Positions 34,730 through 42,071 of a DNA stretch of 64,000 bases are shown here, piece by piece. Each line of letters begins with the position of its first letter. The first letter of the stretch is position 1. Origin of the DNA: Candidatus Intricatilinea gracilis (GTDB lineage: Bacteria > Pseudomonadota > Gammaproteobacteria > Burkholderiales > Burkholderiaceae_C); contig JADJDQ010000021.1 of assembly GCA_016702605.1 (NCBI GenBank), positions 434,001 to 498,000 on the forward strand, in the 5' to 3' direction. A program made the translations under genes and the position numbers. The notes beneath the pieces were generated by a model. It did no database searches. It was not told the origin of the DNA and saw only the letters and a list, made by a program, of their open reading frames with translations.

Positions 34730-36085
34730 ATGAACAAGTTACAAGTCTCGGCGCTCGCGGCAATCGCGACGTCCATCCTGGTCGCCTGCGGCGGCGGCAA
34801 GTCGTCCAGCGATTCGACAAGCAATACCTCCGGGCCGGTCAAGCTGACCGGTGTGGTCTCCACCGGCAGCCCGACGGTGAACCCGCTGACTACGACCAAC
34901 AAGGTCACGGCCAAGTGCCTAAACGGCAGCGGCGGCACCACCCAGAGTGTCGTCAACGTGCTGGCGGACGGCAGCTACGAAGTCACCCTGGCCGACAGCA
35001 GCCTACCCTGTGTGCTGCAGGTCGACACACCTCAGAAGATGGCCTCGCTGGCCCAGGGCACCGGCCCCGGAACTGCAGTAGCCAACATCACCCCGGTTAC
35101 GACCCTGGTGGTGGCCAAGGTCGCCGGCAAGGACCCGGTGCAGTTCTTCGCCGAGTTCGGCTCTGGCACTGCTGCGGTGATCACCAGCGAGAACGTGAAC
35201 GCGGCCATAACCATCGTGCGCGACGTCGTGGCCAAGGCCGGTGTGAGCCTCACCGGCGTGGTGAATGTCTTCACAGACACGGTCGACAAGAACGCCAGCC
35301 TGGCCAGCGCAGCCGACTCCTACGACCTGGCCGTGGCCAAGCTGGCCGACACGATACGCAGCGCAGGCATCACGCTCGAGACCGTCTCGCTCGATGTCTC
35401 GACCTTGTCGTCCAGCAGCAGTGGCAGCAACGCCGTGGCGGCCACATCGAGCGGTGTGGCATCACTGCCAGCCGATCGCCTGCTCAAGCCGGCGGCGCCT
35501 ACCTGTCCGGCGCTGCGCAGCGGCGACTACGTTTCCATCGACCTTGCGCCCGATACGACGGTGGCGACGGGCGCGGCCCCGGTCGACAGCATCGCCTACT
35601 TCACGGTTGACGCCGCTACCACGCCGATCCAGGTATTCGACGTCGGTGGATCGATCACTGCTGGAACCCTTGACCCGGTGAGTGGCGACCCCTGCCGCTT
35701 CATTTCAACAAATGGCAACCGCGAGTTCGTGATCGCGCAAAGCGGCGTGTTGGTCGGGAGATTCACTCAGGACGGTGGCCTTACCTATAGAGCGGCCATT
35801 GGCATTCCCAGGCAGACCCTGACGCTGGCTGACCTCGCCGGCACTTGGAACGTGCTCAGCTACCACCGCAATGGCGGAACGTCGGGTACACCTTTCAGCC
35901 CCAATTCCGGCACGGCCGACGTCGATGCGCTAGGAACGGTCTCCAATTCGCAGTGTTTCGATGACCCGATCTTCCCGGCAACGGGAATTGTCTGCACACC
36001 TGGGACAGGAGCGAACCCGACGATCACTCCAAACGCCGATGGTGGCTTCGACGTAGCAGATCCGCCACCCCCCTGCCGGCAATAG
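34730..36085 (+). CDS. Surface lipoprotein, N-terminal part of a frameshifted gene
   Basis: A 451-residue product with lipobox ILVAC (Cys20) followed by GGGKSSSDSTSNTSG, a typical surface-lipoprotein linker. The body has a carboxypeptidase-regulatory-like beta region (VKLTGVVSTGSPTVNPLTTT), a helical middle and a beta-rich later part (LTLADLAGTWNVLSYHRNGG). The frame ends unnaturally at PPPPCRQ after a run of six C at 36069-36074. One base fewer or more would join it to the 36099-36605 frame and give a single protein of about 625 residues. Function unknown. It is followed by an outer-membrane barrel protein that may be its partner. Confidence 0.75.
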   Translation: MNKLQVSALAAIATSILVACGGGKSSSDSTSNTSGPVKLTGVVSTGSPTVNPLTTTNKVTAKCLNGSGGTTQSVVNVLADGSYEVTLADSSLPCVLQVDTPQKMASLAQGTGPGTAVANITPVTTLVVAKVAGKDPVQFFAEFGSGTAAVITSENVNAAITIVRDVVAKAGVSLTGVVNVFTDTVDKNASLASAADSYDLAVAKLADTIRSAGITLETVSLDVSTLSSSSSGSNAVAATSSGVASLPADRLLKPAAPTCPALRSGDYVSIDLAPDTTVATGAAPVDSIAYFTVDAATTPIQVFDVGGSITAGTLDPVSGDPCRFISTNGNREFVIAQSGVLVGRFTQDGGLTYRAAIGIPRQTLTLADLAGTWNVLSYHRNGGTSGTPFSPNSGTADVDALGTVSNSQCFDDPIFPATGIVCTPGTGANPTITPNADGGFDVADPPPPCRQ

Positions 36086-36098
36086 TCAGATCGGCCGC

Positions 36099-36605
36099 AT
36101 GTTCGGCTTCCGCGCCGGTGGTGGTGAACAGATGACCGTGCTGATCTACGGCGACGGCGGCTTCCATATCTTCAGCCGTAAGCGCATTCTTACGCTGCCA
36201 GTCGTGGGTGCGGTGAGCACCTTCTGGAATGTGAACATCAACTCGTCCGGGCTGTCGCCGACGACATCTGCCACGCTGGGTCTGCCGGCCACCGGCTTCC
36301 CGGTCAGCACCAACACGGTGATGAGCGCCAGCGGCAGCAACTTCACGCGCGACCAGTCAAGCGTCGGCGCCAGCCCGACCAACCGCCACACCGAATCCCT
36401 GCGGATCAACTGGCCGCGTAGTGGCTACACGTACCGCAACGAAGGCCTGAACGTGGCGACGCAATCCACCCCTCCGGGCACCACCAGCTACAGCGAGTTT
36501 GTGAACCTGAACCTGCGCGGCATGGGCCTCAATGCTGTGGTCGTCAACAAGCTCTCGACCACCCCGACCGGCACACCCGGCTTCACTTTCTCGGTGAACA
36601 AGTGA
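36099..36605 (+). CDS. C-terminal part of the frameshifted surface lipoprotein
   Basis: This frame continues the preceding lipoprotein: read upstream of its ATG it gives PPPPAGNSQIGRMFGFRAGG, in register with the end of the first part apart from one base in the C-run. It encodes a beta-rich domain (MTVLIYGDGGFHIFSRKRIL, STFWNVNINSSGLSPTTSAT, LNLRGMGLNAVVVNKLS). No signal peptide or ribosome binding site supports independent translation. It could be a decayed gene, a slippage site, or a sequencing error in the homopolymer. Confidence 0.6.
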   Translation: MFGFRAGGGEQMTVLIYGDGGFHIFSRKRILTLPVVGAVSTFWNVNINSSGLSPTTSATLGLPATGFPVSTNTVMSASGSNFTRDQSSVGASPTNRHTESLRINWPRSGYTYRNEGLNVATQSTPPGTTSYSEFVNLNLRGMGLNAVVVNKLSTTPTGTPGFTFSVNK

Positions 36606-36730
36606 ACCTGCATCCCGTGCTGGACGACCCGGACGATGGTTCGTCAATCGTCCAGCCGGGTCGTCCGATCTAGCGGCGATGAACCGGCTCGGTCTCGCCC
36701 TTTCTGCCGCCTTTGTTGCCCCGTCATCCC

Positions 36731-37633
36731 ATGCCTATCCAGATCAACTCTTCGCTGACTCGCCTCGCCGTGAGCGGCGTCATCCTGCTGGCCGTGTGCA
36801 CACAGGCTGCCCAGGCCCAGACGACCACCGACATAGCACCACCGGATGAACGCGGGTACTCCTACTTTCTGGGCATCGCCCAGCAAGCGGTCACCTACCG
36901 CGAGGACAGCCGCAGCCAGCCGGTCAAGAGTGAAGCACGCAGCCGCAGCCCCCTGCTCATCACCGGCGCCCTGTTTGCCCTGGCGCCCGATACCCTGGTC
37001 TCGCTGCACAGCGAAACCACCTTCTTTCCGGGCCGAAGCACCGAACGCTGGACCGCCATCGGCACAAGCCTGGGCGGTGTGACACTGACCGATCCGCTGG
37101 TGCAAAGCAACGGCTTCTCGCTCTCGCAATCCACCAACCAGCTCGCCGTGCATCAGCGTGTGCACAAGGACTTCTTCGCCACCGGCGGGTTCAACTTCCA
37201 CACCCAGTCGTTCAAGCGCTACAGCTTTGTCGCCGGGCCGGACAACGCAGTGACCCTGCCGGCCGGCACGACGGTGGAGGAGTCGACCTCGGAGCTGCTG
37301 CTCAACCTGGGCGTGGAGCTCGAGTCGGAGTCGGTGCGCAGCGCCAGCCGGCACTACAGCTTGCGCGCCAGCGTGGGCTTGCCACTGTGGCGTCGCACCA
37401 TGAACACCGAGGCACCCGACGTACGTTTCACCGGTGCCAAGGGCTACGACCTGGAAGTCGAAGGTCGTTACAGCTGGGCCGTGCTGCACAGCCTGCAGGT
37501 CGGCATCTGGAGCAAATACGCGATCGCTCGCCGCTCGGCCGAGTCGCAGTCGCTGGCTGGCCATGTCTACGAGCTGCCCAGCAACCGCAGCACCAGCACG
37601 GCTCTGGGCGTGGACGTGCTCTGGAAGTACTGA
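36731..37633 (+). CDS. Exported outer-membrane beta-barrel protein
   Basis: A 300-residue protein from ATG 36731. The signal peptide (LAVSGVILLAVCTQAAQAQ) is followed by a Gly/aromatic beta pattern throughout (YSYFLGIAQQAVTYREDSRS, LLLNLGVELESESVRSASRH) and the end STALGVDVLWKY. This fits a small outer-membrane barrel. It lies 125 bases after the frameshifted lipoprotein in the same direction, suggesting a shared envelope function. No family was recognised. Confidence 0.75.
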   Translation: MPIQINSSLTRLAVSGVILLAVCTQAAQAQTTTDIAPPDERGYSYFLGIAQQAVTYREDSRSQPVKSEARSRSPLLITGALFALAPDTLVSLHSETTFFPGRSTERWTAIGTSLGGVTLTDPLVQSNGFSLSQSTNQLAVHQRVHKDFFATGGFNFHTQSFKRYSFVAGPDNAVTLPAGTTVEESTSELLLNLGVELESESVRSASRHYSLRASVGLPLWRRTMNTEAPDVRFTGAKGYDLEVEGRYSWAVLHSLQVGIWSKYAIARRSAESQSLAGHVYELPSNRSTSTALGVDVLWKY

Positions 37634-37974
37634 GCGCCCCCCGGTGTTGACGCCGACCGAGTTTTGACCAGCCGGGGGTGCCGACGATTTCTTGGACTAC
37701 CTGGCGGTAGTTCATACATTTACACGAGGACCGGATTCGAGCCGTACGACTCTACGTCACTTGATGGGACGCTGCCGCCGAGGGCTGGCCGCAGCCTGAC
37801 CTTGCAGCACTTGCCACAATGCAGCAACAGCAGTTACCGCCAGCCGTTCACGTCGACTTGAAGGGCGAGCGCAAGACGCTGCAAGTGGCACTTTTGATTG
37901 GAGGCTGATGCATTTCCAACTCTCGTGACGGCGATTCGATCGAGAACAATCAGACCGCTGCTTGCGGTTGCACG
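37634..37974. other. Intergenic region before the HEPN/MNT module
   Basis: About 340 bases. A short plus-strand frame at 37819-37905 (28 codons, MQQQQLPPAVHVDLKGERKT) may be a decayed small-protein gene. Nothing else was supported. Confidence 0.3.
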
Positions 37975-38109
37975 ATGGGGGCCCACCTGGCCGACGTGAT
38001 CCTCCCGGATTCGCGGGTACTGACCGTGCAGCTGCCTGCGCATGTCCCCGCCGGGGCAGTGCAAGTGCTGGTGCTGTTTGACGATCGTGTGTCCAACCCG
38101 CAAGGATGA
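37975..38109 (+). CDS. Small protein coupled to the HEPN/MNT module
   Basis: A 44-residue frame (MGAHLADVILPDSRVLTVQL, PAHVPAGAVQVLVLFDD) whose stop overlaps the ATG of the HEPN gene. The strand pattern LTVQLPAHVPAGAVQVLVLF resembles short antitoxin-like proteins that place an LPxxxPAGxVxVxV motif near the C-terminus. It may be a third component of the module or the truncated remains of a different antitoxin. No strong ribosome binding site is visible. Confidence 0.45.
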   Translation: MGAHLADVILPDSRVLTVQLPAHVPAGAVQVLVLFDDRVSNPQG

Positions 38110-38549
38110 TCGCCATGACCCTCGACCTCACTCCCCTCGAGCGCGCCCTGGCCGCTTTGCAGCGCGGCCTGACGCGCTGGTTGGCCGAGCCGTCCGACGA
38201 AGAGTTGCGCGACGCCTGCATCCGGCGCTTCGAGTTCACTTTCGAGCTGTGCTGGAAGATGCTCAAGCGTCGGCTGGAGATGGATCTGCCCAACGCCGCC
38301 GAAGTCGATGGCATGAGCTACCGCGCCCTGATGCGGGCCGGTGCCGAGCAGGGCCTCGTGGCCGACGTGGCGCCGTGGTGGGTCTACCGCGACAAGCGCA
38401 ACATCACCTCGCAAACTTACGATGCCGTCAAGGCGGCCGAGGCGGCCGAGGCGGCTGCTGTGCTGCCGGCTTTTGCGCGCGATGCCGCCGCGCTGCTGGC
38501 CGCCCTGCGGCAGCGTGGTCAGCAGAACGACGGAGTTCAGGATGACTGA
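38106..38549 (+). CDS. HEPN-family nucleotidyltransferase substrate-binding protein (HI0074 type)
   Basis: A 147-residue four-helix protein of the family that pairs with minimal nucleotidyltransferases (RRFEFTFELCWKMLKRRLEM, then YRALMRAGAEQGLVADVAPW and VYRDKRNITSQTYD). In HEPN toxins an R-x4-6-H motif makes the RNase site, and in this subfamily it normally reads RNxTSHTY. Here residue 103 is Gln (R98-N-I-T-S-Q103), so the catalytic His is absent. It overlaps the MNT gene by 8 bases. It may be an inactivated toxin or purely a binding subunit. Confidence 0.9.
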   Translation: MIAMTLDLTPLERALAALQRGLTRWLAEPSDEELRDACIRRFEFTFELCWKMLKRRLEMDLPNAAEVDGMSYRALMRAGAEQGLVADVAPWWVYRDKRNITSQTYDAVKAAEAAEAAAVLPAFARDAAALLAALRQRGQQNDGVQDD

Positions 38550-38940
38550 GCGTGCGGTGCCGGCCACTCCACCTGCTGCGCCGCCAGCGCTGCATGTCGG
38601 CGCCGCCGAACTGGGCGTGCTGCCGGCCTTGCTGGTGCGGCATCTGCCAGGCCTGAGCCTGTGGGCCTATGGCTCGCGGGTAGCGGGCTGGCGGGGCAGC
38701 CGAGGCCTCGAGCCTCACTCCGACCTGGATCTGGCGGTGCCTGGGCAACTGTCCGATCTGGTGCTGGCCACGTTGCGCGCCGATCTGGAAGACAGCGATC
38801 TGCCGTGGCGGGTCGATCTGACGTCGTTCGACGCCTTGCCGCGTGCCATGTGCGAGCTGACTGTTTGCCACGGCCGTCTGCTGCCGGCACGAGCCGTGTC
38901 GGTGCCGGCGGTGGTCGTCCGCGTGGCAGAGGGTGGGTGA
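38542..38940 (+). CDS. Minimal nucleotidyltransferase (MNT-type antitoxin)
   Basis: A 132-residue protein of the polymerase-beta-like MNT family. It shows LSLWAYGSRVAGWRGSRGLE followed by PHSDLDLAVPG, giving the GSR and DLD motifs that bind metal and NTP. The spacing between them is longer than the usual 10-12 residues. VDLTSFDALP supplies the third acidic position. In HEPN/MNT toxin-antitoxin modules the MNT protein AMPylates the HEPN toxin near its active site. The last 12 codons belong to a repeat also found at 39857. Confidence 0.88.
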   Translation: MTERAVPATPPAAPPALHVGAAELGVLPALLVRHLPGLSLWAYGSRVAGWRGSRGLEPHSDLDLAVPGQLSDLVLATLRADLEDSDLPWRVDLTSFDALPRAMCELTVCHGRLLPARAVSVPAVVVRVAEGG

Positions 38941-39068
38941 AGGCTCAGGGTCCGGCCGGCAAGGGGCCGAACTCGGCCCGGCAGGTGCAGCCAGCCGTCG
39001 AGCAGGCGGGCCAGTTTGGCCACGTCGCCTCTGCTCCAGAGTTCGAGCTGGTGGTGAGTTGAACAGGC
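38903..39068. repeat. Repeat copy 1: murI 3'-end-like sequence behind the MNT gene
   Basis: The segment 38981-39068 closely matches 45399-45489, the 3' end of murI. Read on the minus strand it gives QLELWSRGDVAKLARLLDGW, versus QLELWSSGDVTTLARLLDGW in MurI. The left part (38903-38980) matches 39857-39930 in copy 2. All copies have the same orientation. Confidence 0.8.
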
Positions 39069-39135
39069 ACTTCCGGAGCCGACGGGTTGGCCGGGTGGGT
39101 CACCCAGACACACGGGTACGACTGCAGCGGCAATC

Positions 39136-39549
39136 TCACGGCGTCGCCAGCCAGTCCGCCACTTTCAGGCCGCTGACGCGTTCGAACTCGCGCACGTTGT
39201 GTGTCACCAGCGTCAGCCCGCGCGAACGGGCGTGTGCGGCGATGAATAGATCGTTGCTGCCGATGGGTGTACCCGCTCGCTCGAGCGCGGCACGGATGTC
39301 GGCATAGTGTTCGTCGGCCGGCTCATCGAAGGGCAGCACTTCCAGCGCCTCCAGCAGTTGCTCCACGCGCTGTGTCAGCGCCGCCGAGCCTTTGCGCCGC
39401 GCACCGAAGCGCAGTTCGCAGGCCACCACGATGCTGGTGCATACGTTGTCTGGCGCTTCATTGGCCAGCCGCCGTGCCAGCAGGCCGTCCGGCTTGCGCA
39501 TCAACTCGGATAGTGCATTGGTGTCCAGCATCCAGCCAGACTCGGCCAT
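39136..39549 (-). CDS. vapC: PIN-domain toxin, VapC/FitB type
   Basis: A 137-residue PIN-fold endoribonuclease. Acidic metal ligands are seen in MLDTNALSELMRKP, VACELRFGARRK and IGSNDLFIAAHARSRGLTLV, followed by THNVREFERVSGLKVADW. This is the arrangement of VapC/FitB toxins that usually cleave tRNA or rRNA. Its start overlaps the stop of the upstream vapB gene by one base, so the pair is coupled. The module lies between two copies of the murI-tail repeat. Confidence 0.92.
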   Translation of the reverse strand: MAESGWMLDTNALSELMRKPDGLLARRLANEAPDNVCTSIVVACELRFGARRKGSAALTQRVEQLLEALEVLPFDEPADEHYADIRAALERAGTPIGSNDLFIAAHARSRGLTLVTHNVREFERVSGLKVADWLATP

Positions 39550-39821
39550 CAGAGGTCGTCCCGTTGCTGCAGTGGCAGGTCTTCCACTTCGGGCATGTCT
39601 TCCTCCAGCGGTGTCCACGACGCCAGCAGGTTCAGCAGCCGGTTCTTTCGAAGCGGCGTGAGGATGAGTCGGTCACCTTCCTTGCGAATCAGCACTTCGG
39701 TGCCTTCCAGTTCGAACTCGCGCGGGATGCGCACCGCCTGGTTGCGGCCATTGCGAAACAGCGAGGCATGGCGCTCGGTCACGGCAGGCTTCTGGGGCTG
39801 ACTTGGCATAGGCTCAAGCAT
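39549..39821 (-). CDS. vapB: AbrB/SpoVT-type antitoxin, VapB
   Basis: A 90-residue protein (86 aa from the alternative ATG 39809). The swapped-hairpin DNA-binding region reads ASLFRNGRNQAVRIPREFEL followed by EGTEVLIRKEGDRLILTPL. The acidic tail (PLEEDMPEVEDLPLQQRDDL) would neutralise the VapC active site. It is first in the operon with vapC and probably represses its own promoter, which lies just upstream near copy 2 of the repeat. Confidence 0.92.
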   Translation of the reverse strand: MLEPMPSQPQKPAVTERHASLFRNGRNQAVRIPREFELEGTEVLIRKEGDRLILTPLRKNRLLNLLASWTPLEEDMPEVEDLPLQQRDDL

Positions 39822-39856
39822 AGGCCGGTGGGTGATGCCGGGTCAAGCCGAGGTCT

Positions 39857-39972
39857 GCGCCGGCGGTAGTCGTCCGCGGGGCAGACGGTGGGTGAACGCT
39901 CAGGTGCCAGCCGGCAAGGGCCGAACGCGGCGCGGCAGGTGCAGCCAGCCGTCGAACATGCGGGTGAAACTG
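39857..39972. repeat. Repeat copy 2: MNT 3' end plus murI-tail start, truncated
   Basis: Matches 38903-39018: the end of the MNT coding sequence, its stop, the spacer and the start of the murI-like tail (CAGGTGCAGCCAGCCGTCGA). It then diverges near 39970. Together with copy 1 it brackets vapBC. Confidence 0.78.
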
Positions 39973-40260
39973 CGATGCATCGTATGGCAATCGAGCCCAA
40001 CTGCCTGGCGATTGCTGCTCGTCTTGGGCAGACGTCAGGCAATCACACCAATGCGTGCACGGGAGTTCACGGTGACCCTGACGCATACAGTCCGTCGGAG
40101 CTTGCCGGGCGAGATGCCCGGACCGGGGCAATTTTGTATTGCAGTGTTGCATCCGAGCCGAACGCAATCTGGCGATGCAATTCCGCCGACCGCCGCCCTT
40201 CGGCCAGCAAGCTCTGCGGGTTCAATGCTGGCAGGTCCACACACCCGAGGTGATCCCAGC
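39973..40260. other. Spacer upstream of the DUF4395-like gene
   Basis: About 290 bases with no recognised gene. It should contain the promoter of the 40261-41763 operon. Confidence 0.35.
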
Positions 40261-40572
40261 ATGTCTGCCATCTTTTCGTTCGGCGAGCGCCTTGAAGGTT
40301 ATGCCGTACCGGTGCTCAACGAACGTGCCGTGCGCGCTGGCGCCGGCATCGTCTTTTTCTTCGCCATCGTGTCGTTCATGAACGCCTGGCTGATCGGCAA
40401 TTTCCAGCCGACACGGGTGTTCGTCGTCGCGCGCGCGGTTGCCCCTGCGGCCGTGCCGGCCCCGGCCACGCCTGCGGTGGATGCGGCCGAAGCCGAGCGC
40501 TGCAAGGTGCCCGATTTCGCCAAGGCCATGGGCCATGAGGAAAAGTGGAAGCTCCACAACAACTGCAAGTGA
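40261..40572 (+). CDS. DUF4395-like membrane protein, shortened, with Cys-containing C-terminus
   Basis: A 103-residue protein. The start (FGERLEGYAVPVLNERAVRA, then GIVFFFAIVSFMNAWLIGNF) matches the N-terminus of DUF4395 membrane proteins, including one membrane helix. The remaining DUF4395 helices are missing. After an Ala/Pro linker comes a different segment, ERCKVPDFAKAMGHEEKWKL-HNNCK, with two Cys and two His. This may be a periplasmic metal- or heme-related tail. The gene is first in a small operon ending with the metallo-hydrolase. The unusual domain combination could be real or a deletion product. Confidence 0.7.
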   Translation: MSAIFSFGERLEGYAVPVLNERAVRAGAGIVFFFAIVSFMNAWLIGNFQPTRVFVVARAVAPAAVPAPATPAVDAAEAERCKVPDFAKAMGHEEKWKLHNNCK

Positions 40573-40583
40573 GAACCCCTGCC

Positions 40584-40781
40584 ATGACATTCCTGACCCT
40601 TTCGGGCCGCCGCCGTTGGCTGGCCTGTCTCGCGGCCACCGGTGCGTCGCTGCTGGTGGCCCATGCTGCCCACGCTGCGCAACCCGTTGTCGAGATCATT
40701 GCCTTCGCCCACCCGCCCGTGCAATCCGCGCTCGAGCCCGCCGCGGATGTCGAAGCGATCCTGAAGCCGCGCCTGAAGTGA
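40584..40781 (+). CDS. Small exported protein
   Basis: A 65-residue protein whose first 32 residues form a signal peptide (RRWLACLAATGASLLVAHAA). The mature part is only about 33 residues (QPVVEIIAFAHPPVQSALEP and an Ile-Leu-Lys-rich end). It sits 11 bases after the preceding gene and 19 before the metallo-hydrolase, so co-expression is likely. Not recognised. Confidence 0.6.
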   Translation: MTFLTLSGRRRWLACLAATGASLLVAHAAHAAQPVVEIIAFAHPPVQSALEPAADVEAILKPRLK

Positions 40782-40800
40782 CGAGACCATGGGGGAATTC

Positions 40801-41763
40801 ATGAACCACATCAGGGCCTTGGTGCCGGCAGTCTGGCCCCGCCGCACTGGTTTTCTCGTGACATGCCTTGTCTGGCTCACGTTGTCCGCGACGGCCAAGG
40901 CACAGGAAGTGCGCTTCGAGCGCGTCGCCGAAGGCATCTACTCGCACATCGGCGACCTCGGCGGCCGCACAACGGCGAACCAAGGGCTGAACGCCAACAT
41001 CGGCCTCGTGGTGACGCCTGGCGGTGCGGTGCTGATCGATAGTGGCGCTACGGCCCGTGGCGCCCAACGTATCCACGAGGCAGTGCGAAAGCTCACATCG
41101 CAACCGCTGAAGTGGGTCATCAACACCGGCGGCCAGGACCACCGCTGGCTGGGCAACGGCTACTTCAAGGCCCAGGGCGCCCAGTTGATCGCCCACGCGA
41201 AGGGCGAACCCGACCTGCGCAACCGCGGCAACGACCATGTGGATGCGCTGCGCGTGGTGCTGGGCCAGGGCGTGGACGGTACCGTACCGACGCTGCCGGA
41301 CCGCTGGATCTCGGGCACCGACGACAGCCTGGACCTGGGTGGCGTGACCTTCGAGTTCAGGCATCGCGGCGGCGCACACACACCCGGCGACATGCTCGTG
41401 TGGCTGCCGCAATCGCGAGTGCTGTTCAGCGGTGACGTGGTCTATGTCGACCGCCTGCTGGGCGTGATCCCGGTGAGTCAGACCAAACCATGGCTTGCCA
41501 CCTTTGCCGAGATCGAGCGTCTCGCGCCAACGCGCATCGTGCCGGGCCACGGCCGCGTGAGTGATCTGGCGACCGCGCAGGCCGACACCCGTGACTACCT
41601 GATGGCGCTGCGCACGCACATGAAGAAAGCAGTTGACGACGGCCAGGACATCAGTGCGGCGGCCAAGGCCTTCGACGGACGGCCGTGGCTGCGCCTGGTG
41701 AATGCGATCGATCTGATGCCGGGCAACGCCAGTCGCACCTATCTCGAACTCGAGCGGGAGTAG
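40801..41763 (+). CDS. Exported metallo-beta-lactamase-fold protein, quinoprotein-relay type, atypical metal site
   Basis: A 320-residue protein with a signal peptide (about 1-36, ending TAKAQ). The MBL fold is clear: NANIGLVVTPGGAVLIDSGA, FRHRGGAHTPGDMLVWLP, VLFSGDVVYVDRLLGV and TRIVPGHGR. The hallmark HxHxDH is replaced by G110-G-Q112-D113-H114 (VINTGGQDHRWLGNGYF). The first two zinc ligands are therefore missing, while Asp113, His114, His193, Asp212 and His250 remain. It resembles MBL proteins annotated as quinoprotein-relay-system hydrolases, an association recalled rather than tested. A PQQ alcohol dehydrogenase lies 18 kb away. Confidence 0.85.
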   Translation: MNHIRALVPAVWPRRTGFLVTCLVWLTLSATAKAQEVRFERVAEGIYSHIGDLGGRTTANQGLNANIGLVVTPGGAVLIDSGATARGAQRIHEAVRKLTSQPLKWVINTGGQDHRWLGNGYFKAQGAQLIAHAKGEPDLRNRGNDHVDALRVVLGQGVDGTVPTLPDRWISGTDDSLDLGGVTFEFRHRGGAHTPGDMLVWLPQSRVLFSGDVVYVDRLLGVIPVSQTKPWLATFAEIERLAPTRIVPGHGRVSDLATAQADTRDYLMALRTHMKKAVDDGQDISAAAKAFDGRPWLRLVNAIDLMPGNASRTYLELERE

Positions 41764-41806
41764 CGCATGGTCATGCTGTCCGGAACGAAGTTCTCCTGGA
41801 GAACCC

Positions 41807-42071
41807 CATGCGTCTTGCCATCGCACAAGGCCTGCGCAAGACCTACCGCGCCGGCGATGTCGAGTTGCATGCCATCGAGGATGCCGATGTCGTCATCGAG
41901 CCTGCGTCGTTCGTCGCCTTCGTCGGCCCCTTGCGCAGCCCCAACAGCACCCTGCTCGACATGATCGGCCGCGTCGACTACCGGGCCTGCGGCTGTTCAC
42001 CGCGGCCGTGCTGCTGCACCTCGCCGAATCTCATGGACATGTGCATGAGCACGAGCCCTGGCAGGTTTCGG
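41807..42071 (+). pseudogene. Decayed ABC-transporter ATPase start fused to a His-rich transporter tail
   Basis: From ATG 41807 the frame reads RLAIAQGLRKTYRAGDVELH and FVGPLRSPNSTLLDMIG. This is the start of a LolD/MacB-type ATPase whose Walker A has lost the GxGK lysine (LRSPNST instead of SGSGKST). After about 60 residues another frame takes over with RLFTAAVLLHLAESHGHVHE and HEPW, which looks like the His-rich end of an EamA-type transporter. Neither part is functional. This looks like the scar of a deletion that fused two genes. Confidence 0.6.

Noticed and set aside
37664..37770. Possible tRNA or tRNA fragment (GGATTCGAGCC-like sequence)
   Set aside because: No cloverleaf could be folded and no acceptor stem or anticodon arm matches.
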